DNA from: Tepidiforma thermophila | Lineage (GTDB): Bacteria; Chloroflexota; Dehalococcoidia; Tepidiformales; Tepidiformaceae | DNA length: 64,000 bases | Direction of reading: 5' to 3' | NCBI RefSeq assembly: GCF_002563855.1 | Contig: NZ_PDJQ01000001.1 | Location: forward strand, 2,108,001-2,172,000 | Part shown: positions 16,232-24,744 of the stretch, in pieces | How the letters are laid out: each line of letters starts with the position of its first letter | How positions within the stretch are numbered: the first letter of the stretch is position 1 | Program-made: the position numbers and the translations under genes | Notes under the pieces: generated by a model | Told to the model about the DNA's origin: nothing | What the model saw: the letters and a program-made list of their open reading frames with translations, nothing else | Databases searched by the model: none

Positions 16232-17050
16232 ATGCGATTCATCTCTCAAGTGCGGCAGCGACTGTTCGGCACTCTGATGCGTCCGCGCACCGTCCTCCTT
16301 ACCGGGCTCGGTCTGGCGGCGTTCCTCTCTGGCTTCATACTGATGCGTGGAATCGTGGGCAGCGGCATTTGGGACCCAGGTAATTCCGCCGTCGCCGACC
16401 CCGGACCTGATTCGGGAGTCGGCAATCTGACAGAAATTCCCGTGAAACCGGACCTCACAACCACACCGCCGCTCGAACCGTGTTCGCCCGCCGCGTATCC
16501 GCTGGATTCCGCGGGCCGCACCGTGTGCGACGAGAACACCCGGGGAAAGTTCGAGGGCACCATCGCCGGTTTGCGCATTGCACCGGACAGCACCGGGTTC
16601 GGTGAGCACACCGTGCCCTGTAAAGAGCCCGCGAGGCGCATCGCCGACACCGACACCGTCGCCGGGAGTTCGATGGACATCTTTGTGCGCGGACTACCAA
16701 AGGGCTGGTCCGATGCACCGGGTACCGGCTACACAGCCTGGGCCTGCGACGGCCGGGTGGTTACGTCCGACCGACTTGTCAGCATCGCACCTGCCGTGAC
16801 GGTCCACATCGTGAAGTACTTGCGCCCCGAGGCCTGGGCGGCTGTTGCGGCCTCGCCAGAGCGCTTCTCGACGACGACTGTCGCTTCGAACCAGGTCATC
16901 GTCGTTGCAGGCATCCCCGGGCTTGAGTCCGTTGATGCACGCGTTGTGTTCGCGGAGAAGTCGATGGAAGGATTCGCCGTGACCGAGGTCATCGGTCACG
17001 GGGCAACCGCCGCCCAGCTCGTCCAGGTCGCCTCGGAGTTGCTGAAATGA
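16232..17050 (+). CDS. Membrane-anchored extracytoplasmic protein of unknown function
   Basis: This 272-residue protein has a short basic N-terminus, one transmembrane helix (about residues 20-42), a Pro/Thr-rich linker with several Asp residues, and an extracytoplasmic domain (about 80-272). Cys residues occur in EPCSPAAYP, TVCDEN, VPCKEP and WACDGR, and could form disulfides. No known family is recognised. A GGGGAGG ribosome-binding site precedes the ATG. It overlaps the next gene by four bases, so the pair is co-expressed downstream of the intact HTH regulator. Confidence 0.75.
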   Translation: MRFISQVRQRLFGTLMRPRTVLLTGLGLAAFLSGFILMRGIVGSGIWDPGNSAVADPGPDSGVGNLTEIPVKPDLTTTPPLEPCSPAAYPLDSAGRTVCDENTRGKFEGTIAGLRIAPDSTGFGEHTVPCKEPARRIADTDTVAGSSMDIFVRGLPKGWSDAPGTGYTAWACDGRVVTSDRLVSIAPAVTVHIVKYLRPEAWAAVAASPERFSTTTVASNQVIVVAGIPGLESVDARVVFAEKSMEGFAVTEVIGHGATAAQLVQVASELLK

Positions 17051-17754
17051 ACGTCCGTCTCCCGTCTTTTCTGTTTGCCATCTTGCTGGCCGCCGGTGCA
17101 GCTATGGGAGCTTTTTCGCCGAGACCTGACGCTGGAGCTACTACGGCAGCCACCATCTACATCTACGCGGGCGTTGATTACGGAAATGCCTATCTGACGT
17201 GCGGTTGGCATCTTGACTGCTCAGCTTCCCCCATCGCTAAGGAGCGAGGCCTTGACTTCATCGCGACAAGTGACCCTTATTGGACCGCGCGCGCCTTCTT
17301 TCATGGGTGGGGATTCAATACTACCGCTTCACCGACTTTCATTGGGTATATGCTAATCGGAAACGATCCGGCACCAGGAAATTCAAACTGCCCGGCCACA
17401 TCCGTGAAGATTCACAATCAGTCAGCTTATCCGAAATCTGGCATGTACTACATACATAGTTCAGCAATCAACAGCGGGAGTTGGTATACTCTCTATGGTC
17501 GCAATTTTTCTTCGGGCGGATATTGGAATACCCGCCACGTCGGGAATTTCGCACAAACTGGCAGCTGCCCTTCGGCCCCACACATCATGACCTGGTACGC
17601 GAGCCTTGACGGCACGTACAACGTGCTGCCGCGGGATCCCTGGTACAACTGCCCGTTGGCGGCACCAGTTTTTCCCTGCACGACAGCGACGTACCAGCAG
17701 CTTCCCCGTGACCTATCCGACTGGATCTACGTGACGCAGTACTCGAATCCTTGA
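17047..17754 (+). CDS. Secreted Cys-rich protein of unknown function
   Basis: This 235-residue protein has a signal peptide (about residues 1-22) and a mature domain rich in aromatic, Ser, Thr and Asn residues. It has six Cys residues (TCGWHLDC, NSNCPA, GSCPSA, YNCPLA, PVFPC), consistent with disulfide bonds outside the cell. No family is recognised. Part of the gene (about 17150-17560) is less GC-rich than the chromosome around it, as in the protease remnant, suggesting acquired DNA. It is coupled to the upstream anchored protein by an ATGA overlap. Confidence 0.75.
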   Translation: MNVRLPSFLFAILLAAGAAMGAFSPRPDAGATTAATIYIYAGVDYGNAYLTCGWHLDCSASPIAKERGLDFIATSDPYWTARAFFHGWGFNTTASPTFIGYMLIGNDPAPGNSNCPATSVKIHNQSAYPKSGMYYIHSSAINSGSWYTLYGRNFSSGGYWNTRHVGNFAQTGSCPSAPHIMTWYASLDGTYNVLPRDPWYNCPLAAPVFPCTTATYQQLPRDLSDWIYVTQYSNP

Positions 17755-17819
17755 GCCGGCGCCGACAGGCGGTTGGCCCAGCGACAGCCTGCTTGCTTGA
17801 TGGACCGGTTAGCGGCCCG

Positions 17820-18413
17820 TCAGGCGTAGCGCTGCTCTTTCCAGGGGTCGCCGTAGATGTGGTAGCCGTAGGTCTCCCAGAAGCCCGGCCGGTCGCGGTC
17901 GAGAAACTGGATGCCGCCGACCCATTTCGCGCTCTTCCAGAAGTAGAGATGGGGGACGACCAGCCGCATCGGCCAGCCGTGCTCTTTCGTCAGGGGCTGG
18001 CCGTTGTGGGAGTGGGCGAAGAGGACGCCTTCACGCAACAGGTCTTCGAGCGGCAGGTTGGTCGTGTAGCCGCCGTAGCAGTGAATCATCGCGTACTTCG
18101 CTTCGGGCTTAAGGCGGATGGCATCGTAGAGCGCGCGGAACGGCACACCCTCCCAGGTGTTGTCGAACTTGCTCCAGGTTGTGACGCAGTGGATATCGCT
18201 CGTGTCGGTCACCTGGCCGAGGGCGTTGAACTCCTCCCAGGTAAACGATTTCTCTTCCTCCACGAGCCCCCAGACGTGGAAGCGCCAGGTTTCGAGGTCG
18301 ATGCGCGGGATGCTGCCGTAGTGGAGGACCGGCCACCCGGTGGTGAGGTGCTGGCCGGGCGGGAGCCGGGGTTTCCCGTCGGGGCGGAGCTCTTTCGACG
18401 CCGGGGTGGACAT
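17820..18413 (-). CDS. Molybdopterin-dependent oxidoreductase, sulfite oxidase family
   Basis: This 197-residue protein is a compact sulfite oxidase-fold molybdoenzyme. The molybdenum-ligand Cys is seen in IHCVTTWS, followed by W-x-GVPFRAL and the GGYTTNLPLED segment; the C-terminal HGWPMRLVVPHLYFWKSAKW is typical. It resembles the YedY/MsrP catalytic group, but with no visible signal peptide it appears cytoplasmic. A GGAGGAA ribosome-binding site precedes the ATG. Its physiological substrate is unknown. Confidence 0.88.
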   Translation of the reverse strand: MSTPASKELRPDGKPRLPPGQHLTTGWPVLHYGSIPRIDLETWRFHVWGLVEEEKSFTWEEFNALGQVTDTSDIHCVTTWSKFDNTWEGVPFRALYDAIRLKPEAKYAMIHCYGGYTTNLPLEDLLREGVLFAHSHNGQPLTKEHGWPMRLVVPHLYFWKSAKWVGGIQFLDRDRPGFWETYGYHIYGDPWKEQRYA

Positions 18414-18511
18414 GCGCGGTTCCTCCGCTGCAATGAGGGGTCACCTGTCAGCGTAGCCGGTGGCGATCGAGGGCGGCAAGACACCCTGCCGACCATTCAG
18501 GTCCGGGCAGG

Positions 18512-18517
18512 TACACT
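18512..18517 (+). promoter_or_regulatory. -10 hexamer TACACT, leaderless-type promoter of lspA
   Basis: TACACT lies seven bases before the lspA ATG at 18525, the same hexamer and spacing as at the M24 aminopeptidase. A GTG at 18522 is immediately upstream of that ATG and in frame. Confidence 0.5.
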
Positions 18518-18524
18518 GGTAGTG

Positions 18525-19037
18525 ATGGAAGACGTCCACGCACAGGGCCGCAGCGGGCCGCGCCTGCGGGTGGCCCGGCGGGATGGCTGGTTCCTGCTGC
18601 TCGCAGCCGCCATCGTGGGGGTCGACCAGCTCACCAAGTGGGCGATCCGGGCGAGTATCGAGCGGGGCGACGCGGTTGAGGTGCTGCCGTTCTTCCGCAT
18701 CGTCCACGTGACGAATACGGGCGCGGCGTTCGGGATCCTGCAGGGTGCGGGCCCGCTGTTGATTGTTGCGAGCCTTGCGGGCCTGGCAGCCATCGTGGTC
18801 TACCTGTTCAACCCGGGGTTCGCGCACCCGGTGGTGCGGCTCGGACTGGCCTGTATGCTCGGCGGCGCGGTGGGGAACCTGATCGACCGGGTCGCCGAAG
18901 GCCGCGTGGTCGACTTCCTAAAGGTGCCGCACTGGCCGGCGTTCAACGTGGCCGACTCGGCAATCAGCATCGGGGTGGTGATTCTCCTGTGGAGCATGCT
19001 GTTCCAGGACACGGAGCGGGACAGGTCGTCGAGCTGA
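18525..19037 (+). CDS. lspA: Signal peptidase II (prolipoprotein signal peptidase)
   Basis: This 170-residue inner-membrane aspartyl peptidase cleaves lipoprotein signal peptides ahead of the lipidated Cys. Four hydrophobic helices are seen. The two family motifs with the catalytic Asp pair are GGAVGNLIDR and FNVADSAISIG, and the N-terminal VDQLTKW and NTGAAFG motifs are also present. The long upstream open frame is a shadow of the molybdoenzyme. It overlaps the next gene by 49 bases and starts the lspA-rluD-gltX operon. Confidence 0.95.
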   Translation: MEDVHAQGRSGPRLRVARRDGWFLLLAAAIVGVDQLTKWAIRASIERGDAVEVLPFFRIVHVTNTGAAFGILQGAGPLLIVASLAGLAAIVVYLFNPGFAHPVVRLGLACMLGGAVGNLIDRVAEGRVVDFLKVPHWPAFNVADSAISIGVVILLWSMLFQDTERDRSSS

Positions 19038-19972
19038 CGGCGCCGCGCAGCGGCAGGCTCGACGCGGTGCTCGCGGCAGCGCTCGACGACCTGTCGCGGT
19101 CGCGGGTGCAGCGCCTCATCGAGCGGGGCATGGTCCGCGTGAACGGGGCGGTGGCGCGGAAGTCGGCGGTCGTGGCTGAAGGGGATGCGGTGGTCGTCGT
19201 CATCGAGGCAGGACCGCGGGCGCCGGAGGCGGTGGACTTTGACCTGCCGGTGGTGTACGAGGACGAGCTGCTGGCCGCCATCGACAAGCCGGCGGGGCTT
19301 GCGGTGCACGGGGCGCCCGGCGATACCGCTCCTTCGGTCGCCGGGTGGTGGCTGGCCCGGCTCGGGCCGGCAAGCGCGGCGTTCGCACCCGACGTTGAGC
19401 GCCCGGGGGTGGTGCACCGGCTCGATAAGGAGACCAGCGGCGTGATGGTGCTGGCGAAAACCCCAGCGGCGCAGGCGGCGCTCAGCCGGGCATTCGAAGA
19501 GCGAAGGGCAAAGAAAACGTACCTCGCGGTGGTTGACGGCGTCCCGGCGCAGCCGCGGGCCGTGATTGATGCCCCAATCGACCGCGATCCGCGCGACCGG
19601 ACCCGGATGGCGGTCACCGCGCGCGGCCGTTCGGCGCGCACGGAGTACGTTGTCGTGGCAAGCGACGGGGGCCGCAGCCTGCTCGAGGTGCACCCTGAGA
19701 CCGGGCGCACGCACCAGATTCGCGTGCACCTCGCGGCGATCGGCACGCCGGTAGCGAACGATGCGGTGTACGGCACGGCTTCACCGGGGAGCCGCCAGCT
19801 CCTCCATGCCTACCGGCTGGAGCTGCCGCACCCGGCCGGCGGCCGACTAATTGCAGCTGCACCGCCCCCGGCCGACCTGCTCGCGGCGATTCGCGCCATC
19901 GGGGGAGAGGCGGTAGCCTCTCGGTACGCGGCGGTTCCTCCGCCGACCATCGAGCGAGGCGAGGCTTCGTGA
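18989..19972 (+). CDS. rluD: RluA/RluD family 23S rRNA pseudouridine synthase
   Basis: This 327-residue enzyme has an N-terminal S4 RNA-binding domain (about residues 20-75) and a pseudouridine synthase domain. The catalytic Asp lies in HRLDKETSG, and ETGRTHQIRVHL is the second signature. It isomerises uridines in large rRNA. The assigned GTG start lies inside lspA, giving a long overlap; the lspA-rluD order is common in bacteria. Target specificity within the RluA/C/D group is not certain. Confidence 0.92.
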   Translation: MEHAVPGHGAGQVVELTAPRSGRLDAVLAAALDDLSRSRVQRLIERGMVRVNGAVARKSAVVAEGDAVVVVIEAGPRAPEAVDFDLPVVYEDELLAAIDKPAGLAVHGAPGDTAPSVAGWWLARLGPASAAFAPDVERPGVVHRLDKETSGVMVLAKTPAAQAALSRAFEERRAKKTYLAVVDGVPAQPRAVIDAPIDRDPRDRTRMAVTARGRSARTEYVVVASDGGRSLLEVHPETGRTHQIRVHLAAIGTPVANDAVYGTASPGSRQLLHAYRLELPHPAGGRLIAAAPPPADLLAAIRAIGGEAVASRYAAVPPPTIERGEAS

Positions 19973-21441
19973 CCGACCGACCAGTCCGCACGCGCTATGC
20001 GCCAAGCCCCACCGGCAATCCGCACATCGGCAACATCCGCTCGGCACTTTTTAGCTGGGCATATGCCCGGTCGCACGGGGGCAAATTCCTGCTGCGGATC
20101 GAGGACACGGACCGCAACCGGTACGTCGAGAGCGCAGTCGAGGCGATCATGGAGAGCCTGCGCTGGCTCGGCATCGACTGGGACGAGGGACCGGACATTG
20201 GCGGTCCGCACGGGCCGTACTTCCAGTCGCAGCGGCTCGACCTCTATCGGCGGGCGGCAGACCGGTTGATCGAGCTGGGCCGGGCCTACCCCTGCTTCTG
20301 CACGCCGGAGCGGCTTGATGCGTTGCGGGCGGCGCAGGCTGCAGCAAAACAGCCTCCGGGCTACGACGGACTGTGCCGCGGCATCCCCAGGGCGGAGGCG
20401 GCCGAGCGGGCGGCAAAGGAGCCGCACGTGGTCCGCTTTGCGATGCGCCGGGAGGGGGTCACCGTCCTCGAGGACGTCATCCGCGGCGAGGTCGTGTTCG
20501 AAAACGCGCTCCAGGACGACTTCGTGATTCTGAAGTCGGACGGCTTTCCGACCTACCACCTCGCGGTCGTCGTCGACGACACGGCGATGGAGATCACCCA
20601 CTGCATCCGCGGGGACGAGTGGATTTCGAGCGCGCCGAAGCACATCCAGCTGTACGAAGCGCTTGGCTGGACGCCGCCGGCCTGGGCCCACTTGCCGCTC
20701 ATCCTCGGTCCGGACCATAAGAAGCTGAGCAAACGCTCGGGCGACACTGCGCTGCTGGACTACCGCGACCACGGCTATTTGCCGGAGGCGATGGTCAATT
20801 TTCTCGCGCTGCTCGGCTGGTCGCTGGATGACCACACGACCATCCTCGGCATCGAGGAGATGAAGCGGCACTTCGATCTCGCGCGGGTGGTGCCGAACCC
20901 GGCTGTGTTCGATATCGAGCGTCTGAACTACCTGAACGGACATTACATCCGGGCGATGGCCGAGGAGCGCTGGGTTGCGCTGGTGGGTGAGTGGGCCGAC
21001 CGGGGCCTGCCGGCGTCGATCCCCCGGCCGCTGGACCCGGCGGTGATCCGCGCGACGGCGCCGCTGCTGCGCGAGCGGGTGACCCGGCTGGACGAGATCG
21101 CCGGGATGGTCGAGTTCCTGTTCACGTACGACGCCCCGGAGTACGACGTCTCACTCCTTACCGAGCGGGTGGGCGATGCGGCGACGGCGGTGCGGGTGCT
21201 GGACGAGGCGCTCGTCCGGCTCGATGCCATCAGCGACCACGACTGGGCAACGCCGGCGATTGAGGCGGCGCTCCGCGGGCTGGAGGAGCCCCTCGGGATG
21301 AAGCTGCGGAAGTTCATCCCGGTGCTGTACGTGGCGGTGATGGGGCGGCCGACCGGCATTCCGCTGTTCGATTCGCTCGCGATCCTTGGGCGGGAGCGGA
21401 CGCTGGCGCGGCTGAGGGCGGCGCGCGCCCGGCTCGGCTGA
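19969..21441 (+). CDS. gltX: Glutamate--tRNA ligase
   Basis: This 490-residue class I synthetase charges tRNA-Glu. The HIGH-type motif is PSPTGNPHIGNIRSALF, the KMSKS-type motif is KKLSKRSG, and a CFC zinc-region text is near residue 105. The length and the all-helical C-terminal anticodon-binding part are normal. It starts with GTG overlapping the rluD stop by four bases. Whether it also charges tRNA-Gln for the transamidation route is not visible. Confidence 0.96.
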   Translation: MTDRPVRTRYAPSPTGNPHIGNIRSALFSWAYARSHGGKFLLRIEDTDRNRYVESAVEAIMESLRWLGIDWDEGPDIGGPHGPYFQSQRLDLYRRAADRLIELGRAYPCFCTPERLDALRAAQAAAKQPPGYDGLCRGIPRAEAAERAAKEPHVVRFAMRREGVTVLEDVIRGEVVFENALQDDFVILKSDGFPTYHLAVVVDDTAMEITHCIRGDEWISSAPKHIQLYEALGWTPPAWAHLPLILGPDHKKLSKRSGDTALLDYRDHGYLPEAMVNFLALLGWSLDDHTTILGIEEMKRHFDLARVVPNPAVFDIERLNYLNGHYIRAMAEERWVALVGEWADRGLPASIPRPLDPAVIRATAPLLRERVTRLDEIAGMVEFLFTYDAPEYDVSLLTERVGDAATAVRVLDEALVRLDAISDHDWATPAIEAALRGLEEPLGMKLRKFIPVLYVAVMGRPTGIPLFDSLAILGRERTLARLRAARARLG

Positions 21442-21491
21442 AACCCGGCCTTGGCGCAGGAGCGCGCGGGTTGGTAATCTGGATGCCGCGC

Positions 21492-21565
21492 TGGGGATTC
21501 GTCTAAGGGTAGGACAGCAGACTCTGGATCTGTATGTGGGGGTTCGAATCCTCCATCCCCAGCCA
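21492..21565 (+). tRNA. tRNA-Gln (CTG)
   Basis: A cloverleaf is readable: acceptor TGGGGAT pairs with ATCCCCA, the anticodon stem is CAGA/TCTG, and the loop CTCTGGA places CTG at positions 34-36. The T arm contains GGTTCGAATCC. The 3' CCA is encoded. Confidence 0.93.
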
Positions 21566-21627
21566 GAACCGCCATGCGGCGCCGGCGGCGCGGCAATTCA
21601 CGATTCTCAACGAACGTTCGGATGCGA

Positions 21628-21647
21628 GGCCCCGGGCAACCGGGGCC
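21628..21647. terminator. Terminator hairpin after tRNA-Gln
   Basis: GGCCCCGG and CCGGGGCC form an 8-bp stem with a GCAA tetraloop between the tRNA and the convergent enoyl-CoA hydratase. Confidence 0.55.
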
Positions 21648-21669
21648 ATTCCGCTTCCCGGCTGGAATG

Positions 21670-22479
21670 TCAGGCGTCGCGCCAGGCGGGGTCGCGCTTT
21701 TCGAACCAGGCCTGGCGGGCCTCCCGGGCGTCCTGGGTCTGGCTGGCAAGGATCTGGTTCCGGTTTTCGAGCTTGAGTGCGGTTTGCAGGCTGATGCCGT
21801 TGACGGTCTCGTTGAGGACCTGCTTGGTGAGGCGGAGACCGAGCGGGCTCGCGCGGCGGACAATCCCGTCGGCGATGGCCAGCGCGGCGGGAATGAGGTC
21901 GTCAGGCTCGACGATGCGGGTGATGAGGCCCATCTCGAGCGCCTCCTGGGCCTCGACGATGCGGCCGGAGTAGAGCATGTCGGCCGCGTGGGCCATGCCG
22001 ACGATTTTCGGCAGGAAGTAGGAGGAGCCGACATCAGCTCCGCCGAGGCCAAGATTGAGGTAGGAGCAGGCGAACCGAGCGTTCGCGGTCCCGATGCGCA
22101 TGTCGCACGCGAGGGCGATGGAAAGGCCGCCGCCAGTTGCGGGCCCGTTGACCGCGGCGATGAGCGCCTGGGGGCATTCGCGCATCTTCACCATCAAGTC
22201 GGCGATGTCTTCCTGGAAGGTCAGCGAGTCCTGGACAGGGCCGACGCCGGGCTGCCAGGGGCCCTGCTCGGGGCCGGCCTTCAGGTCGAGGCCGGCGCAG
22301 AAGCCGCGGCCGGCGCCGGTGATGATGATGACGCGGGTGCCGTAGTCGCGGTGGCGCGCGTCGAAGAAGGCCCGGAGTGCGCGGAGCATCGCATGGTCAA
22401 TGGCGTTGAGGCGCTCGGGCCGGTTCAGGGTGAGAATGCCGATGGGACCGCGTGAATCGAAGTGCAGGGGCGTTTCCAT
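21670..22479 (-). CDS. Enoyl-CoA hydratase/isomerase family protein
   Basis: This 269-residue crotonase-fold protein has the oxyanion-hole segments GAGRGFCAGLDLK and NGPATGGGLSIALACDMRIG, and the C-terminal helix expected of trimeric family members. Typical members hydrate 2-enoyl-CoA in fatty acid oxidation, but the exact substrate is uncertain. A TAGAAT -10 hexamer sits eight bases before the ATG. Its start codon overlaps that of the divergent DUF3293 gene in a shared CATG. Confidence 0.87.
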   Translation of the reverse strand: METPLHFDSRGPIGILTLNRPERLNAIDHAMLRALRAFFDARHRDYGTRVIIITGAGRGFCAGLDLKAGPEQGPWQPGVGPVQDSLTFQEDIADLMVKMRECPQALIAAVNGPATGGGLSIALACDMRIGTANARFACSYLNLGLGGADVGSSYFLPKIVGMAHAADMLYSGRIVEAQEALEMGLITRIVEPDDLIPAALAIADGIVRRASPLGLRLTKQVLNETVNGISLQTALKLENRNQILASQTQDAREARQAWFEKRDPAWRDA

Positions 22480-22885
22480 GACCGGGGATTCTACCGGCCG
22501 GGCGCCAGACCCGGAGCTGGAAGCGGTGTACGGCTCGGCGGTGTACGAGGCCGAGCTGCCGGGCGGCCGGGTGACATTCCGCGTCGGCGACTGCGTGCCG
22601 GGGGCCCCGGGGCCGTTCGCCATCGTCACGGCGTGGAACCCGGGACACGAGCGGCCGCCGCGGGAGGTGAACGAGGCCAGGAATGCGGAACTTCGGTCGG
22701 AAATCGAACGGCGAGGATGGCACTGGGGTCCGGCCGAAGGCCGATCGCCTGACGGCACCCACCAGGAGCCGTCGTTCGCGGTTTGGGGTGCGCCGCTGGA
22801 CGAGGTGCTGGCGCTGGCGCGGGAGTTCGGACAGGCGGCCGTCGCCTGGTTCGACGGCGAGCGGGCGCGGCTCGCGTGGTGCTGA
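22478..22885 (+). CDS. DUF3293 family protein
   Basis: This 135-residue soluble protein has the DUF3293 signature FAIVTAWNPGHE near residue 48, then a conserved Asn-Ala-Glu-Leu helix, and HQEPSFAVWG with FGQAAVAWF near the C-terminus. The family's function is unknown. The start is taken at the ATG within CATG shared with the divergent hydratase. No clear ribosome-binding site is seen, so a slightly different start is possible. Confidence 0.8.
   Translation: MTGDSTGRAPDPELEAVYGSAVYEAELPGGRVTFRVGDCVPGAPGPFAIVTAWNPGHERPPREVNEARNAELRSEIERRGWHWGPAEGRSPDGTHQEPSFAVWGAPLDEVLALAREFGQAAVAWFDGERARLAWC
22488..22493 (-). promoter_or_regulatory. -10 hexamer TAGAAT of the enoyl-CoA hydratase gene
   Basis: TAGAAT is eight bases upstream of the ATG on the minus strand, inside the start of the DUF3293 gene. 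The transcript would be leaderless or nearly so. Confidence 0.4.
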
Positions 22886-22939
22886 CCCAGGGCAGCGACT
22901 TCCCCAATTGTTTGGTCTGCGCGAACTATGTACGCTCGG

Positions 22940-22952
22940 GTGAACGCTTCAC
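22940..22952. promoter_or_regulatory. Inverted repeat upstream of the DHA2 transporter
   Basis: GTGAA-CGC-TTCAC is a short perfect inverted repeat 27 bases before the transporter start, and GTGAACG recurs at 22959-22965. It may be an operator for a drug-responsive repressor, but no regulator gene is adjacent. Confidence 0.3.
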
Positions 22953-22979
22953 GCTGACGTGAACGTAGGAGACGAGCCG

Positions 22980-24644
22980 ATGCACGCACCCGCAGCTCAG
23001 CAGCCGCTGGCGGAGACGCTTACCCCTCGGCAGAAGTGGCTCCTGCTGGGGAGCTTGATGGTGTCCCTGTTCATTGGCGCGCTGGACCAGACGGTGGTGT
23101 CTACCGCAACGCCCCGAATCCTTGCCGACCTCGGTGGGTTCACGCTCCTTTCGTGGCTGTTCACGAGCTACATGCTGACCTCGACGGTGGTAATCCCGCT
23201 GGTTGGGAAGCTGGGCGACATCTACGGGCGGAAGCTGTTCCTCATCGGCGGGGTGTTCCTGTTCATGGTTGCTTCCGCGGCCTGCGGCGCGGCCCCGAAC
23301 ATGCCGGTGCTGATCTGGATGCGGGCGCTGCAGGGACTCGGGGGCGGCATGATCTTCGCCTCGGTGTTCGCGACGATGGGCGACCTCTTCGCCCCGGCAG
23401 AGCGCGGCAAGTACATCGGGCTGTTCACCGGGGTGTTCAGCCTGGCCAGCGTCGTCGGGCCGACCTTTGGCGGTTTTTTGACAGACACACTGAGCTGGCG
23501 GTGGGTGTTCTACATCAACATCCCGGTGGGGCTCGTGGCCATCCCGGCCATCTGGTTCAACCTTCCGTCGAAGGTGCGCAGCGGTTCGCCGAAGCTGGAT
23601 TTCCTCGGCGCGGGGCTGCTCTCGGCGGCCTCGGTTATGACGCTGCTCGCGCTGGTCTGGGCGGGCGACAGGTACGCGTGGGATTCGCCGCAGATTATCG
23701 GTCTGCTGGGGGGATCGGCAGTGCTGCTGGTGCTGTTCGTGCTGCAGGAGCTGCGGCATCCTGAGCCGACGCTCCCGCTCCATCTCTTCCGCAACCGGGT
23801 GTTCGTGCTGTCGAACCTGGTGGTGTTTACGTTCGGGTTCGGCGTATTCGGGGCGTTCCAGTTTCTTGGCATTTATGTCCAGACGGCGCTGGGCGCATCC
23901 GCCACAACCTCCGGGGTGATCACGACGCCGCAGAGCCTCGGGGTGCTCTTGACGAGCGTGGTCGGCGGGCAGGTGATTGCCCGGACGGGTAAGTACAAGT
24001 GGCAGACGGTCTTCGGCACGGTGCTGATTGCGGCAGCGCTCGGCGCCCTCACACAGGTGAGCCTCGAAACGCGGTTGTGGCAGGTGAGTGCGGTGATGGT
24101 CGTGCTTGGCTTCGGTTTCGGCCTGGTGCTCCCGACGATGTCGCTGGTGGTGCAGAACGCGGTGAGCTACCAGTACATCGGCGTCGCGAGCTCATCGAGC
24201 CAGTTCTTCCGGCAGATCGGCGCTGTGCTCGGCATCGCGGTTTTCGGGGCGATCCTCGCGAACACCTACCACGCAGAGTTCGCGGACCGGCTCACGGCGG
24301 AGGAGAAGGCCACGCTCGGCCCGGCGCTTGTCCAGCAGCTGGATGACCCAACGATTCGGCTGAACGAGGCGGTCTACGCGCGCATCGAGGAGGCAATCCG
24401 GGCGATGCCGGACGGCGATACCCTGCTCGACCGCACGCGGACGGCGCAGGGCGAAGGCGTCGTCATCGCGGTCCGGCACATCTACTGGGGAGCAGTCGCG
24501 GCGGCGATCCTCTGTGCGGTGCTGGCGTTCCTGATGCCGGAGCTACCGCTGCGCCGGACCGTTACCGGGGGGCCTCCCGGCGAACCGGGACGCGAGGCTG
24601 CTCCCGGCGGGCGGGTGCCGGTCCCCGGCGCCATCGGCGACTGA
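22980..24644 (+). CDS. MFS transporter, DHA2 (EmrB/QacA) drug:proton antiporter family
   Basis: This 554-residue inner-membrane protein has the 14-helix layout of DHA2 exporters. The N-terminal ALDQTVVSTATPRI (motif D1), GKLGDIYGRK (motif A) and GPTFGGFLTD (motif C, antiporter) match the family. The loop at about residues 435-495 is periplasmic. An AGGAG ribosome-binding site eight bases ahead favours the ATG at 22980 over the in-frame GTG at 22959. The substrate cannot be read from sequence. Confidence 0.92.
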   Translation: MHAPAAQQPLAETLTPRQKWLLLGSLMVSLFIGALDQTVVSTATPRILADLGGFTLLSWLFTSYMLTSTVVIPLVGKLGDIYGRKLFLIGGVFLFMVASAACGAAPNMPVLIWMRALQGLGGGMIFASVFATMGDLFAPAERGKYIGLFTGVFSLASVVGPTFGGFLTDTLSWRWVFYINIPVGLVAIPAIWFNLPSKVRSGSPKLDFLGAGLLSAASVMTLLALVWAGDRYAWDSPQIIGLLGGSAVLLVLFVLQELRHPEPTLPLHLFRNRVFVLSNLVVFTFGFGVFGAFQFLGIYVQTALGASATTSGVITTPQSLGVLLTSVVGGQVIARTGKYKWQTVFGTVLIAAALGALTQVSLETRLWQVSAVMVVLGFGFGLVLPTMSLVVQNAVSYQYIGVASSSSQFFRQIGAVLGIAVFGAILANTYHAEFADRLTAEEKATLGPALVQQLDDPTIRLNEAVYARIEEAIRAMPDGDTLLDRTRTAQGEGVVIAVRHIYWGAVAAAILCAVLAFLMPELPLRRTVTGGPPGEPGREAAPGGRVPVPGAIGD

Positions 24645-24685
24645 CTCTTATGCTGCCGGGCGGCCCCGCGCAATCGGCAGACGCC

Positions 24686-24718
24686 GCGCGGCCCGGGCGA
24701 ATATCGCCCGGGCCGCGC
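24686..24718. terminator. Bidirectional terminator hairpin
   Basis: A 15-bp perfect stem (GCGCGGCCCGGGCGA) with an ATA loop lies between the convergent transporter and rplS genes. Confidence 0.72.
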
Positions 24719-24744
24719 TCACATGGTGCTGCGAGAGGGGGCGG

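Noticed and set aside
21610-21621. CGAACGTTCG as a third LexA box
   Set aside because: It lacks the four-base centre between GAAC and GTTC and lies in the tRNA-Gln downstream region, with no promoter to control.
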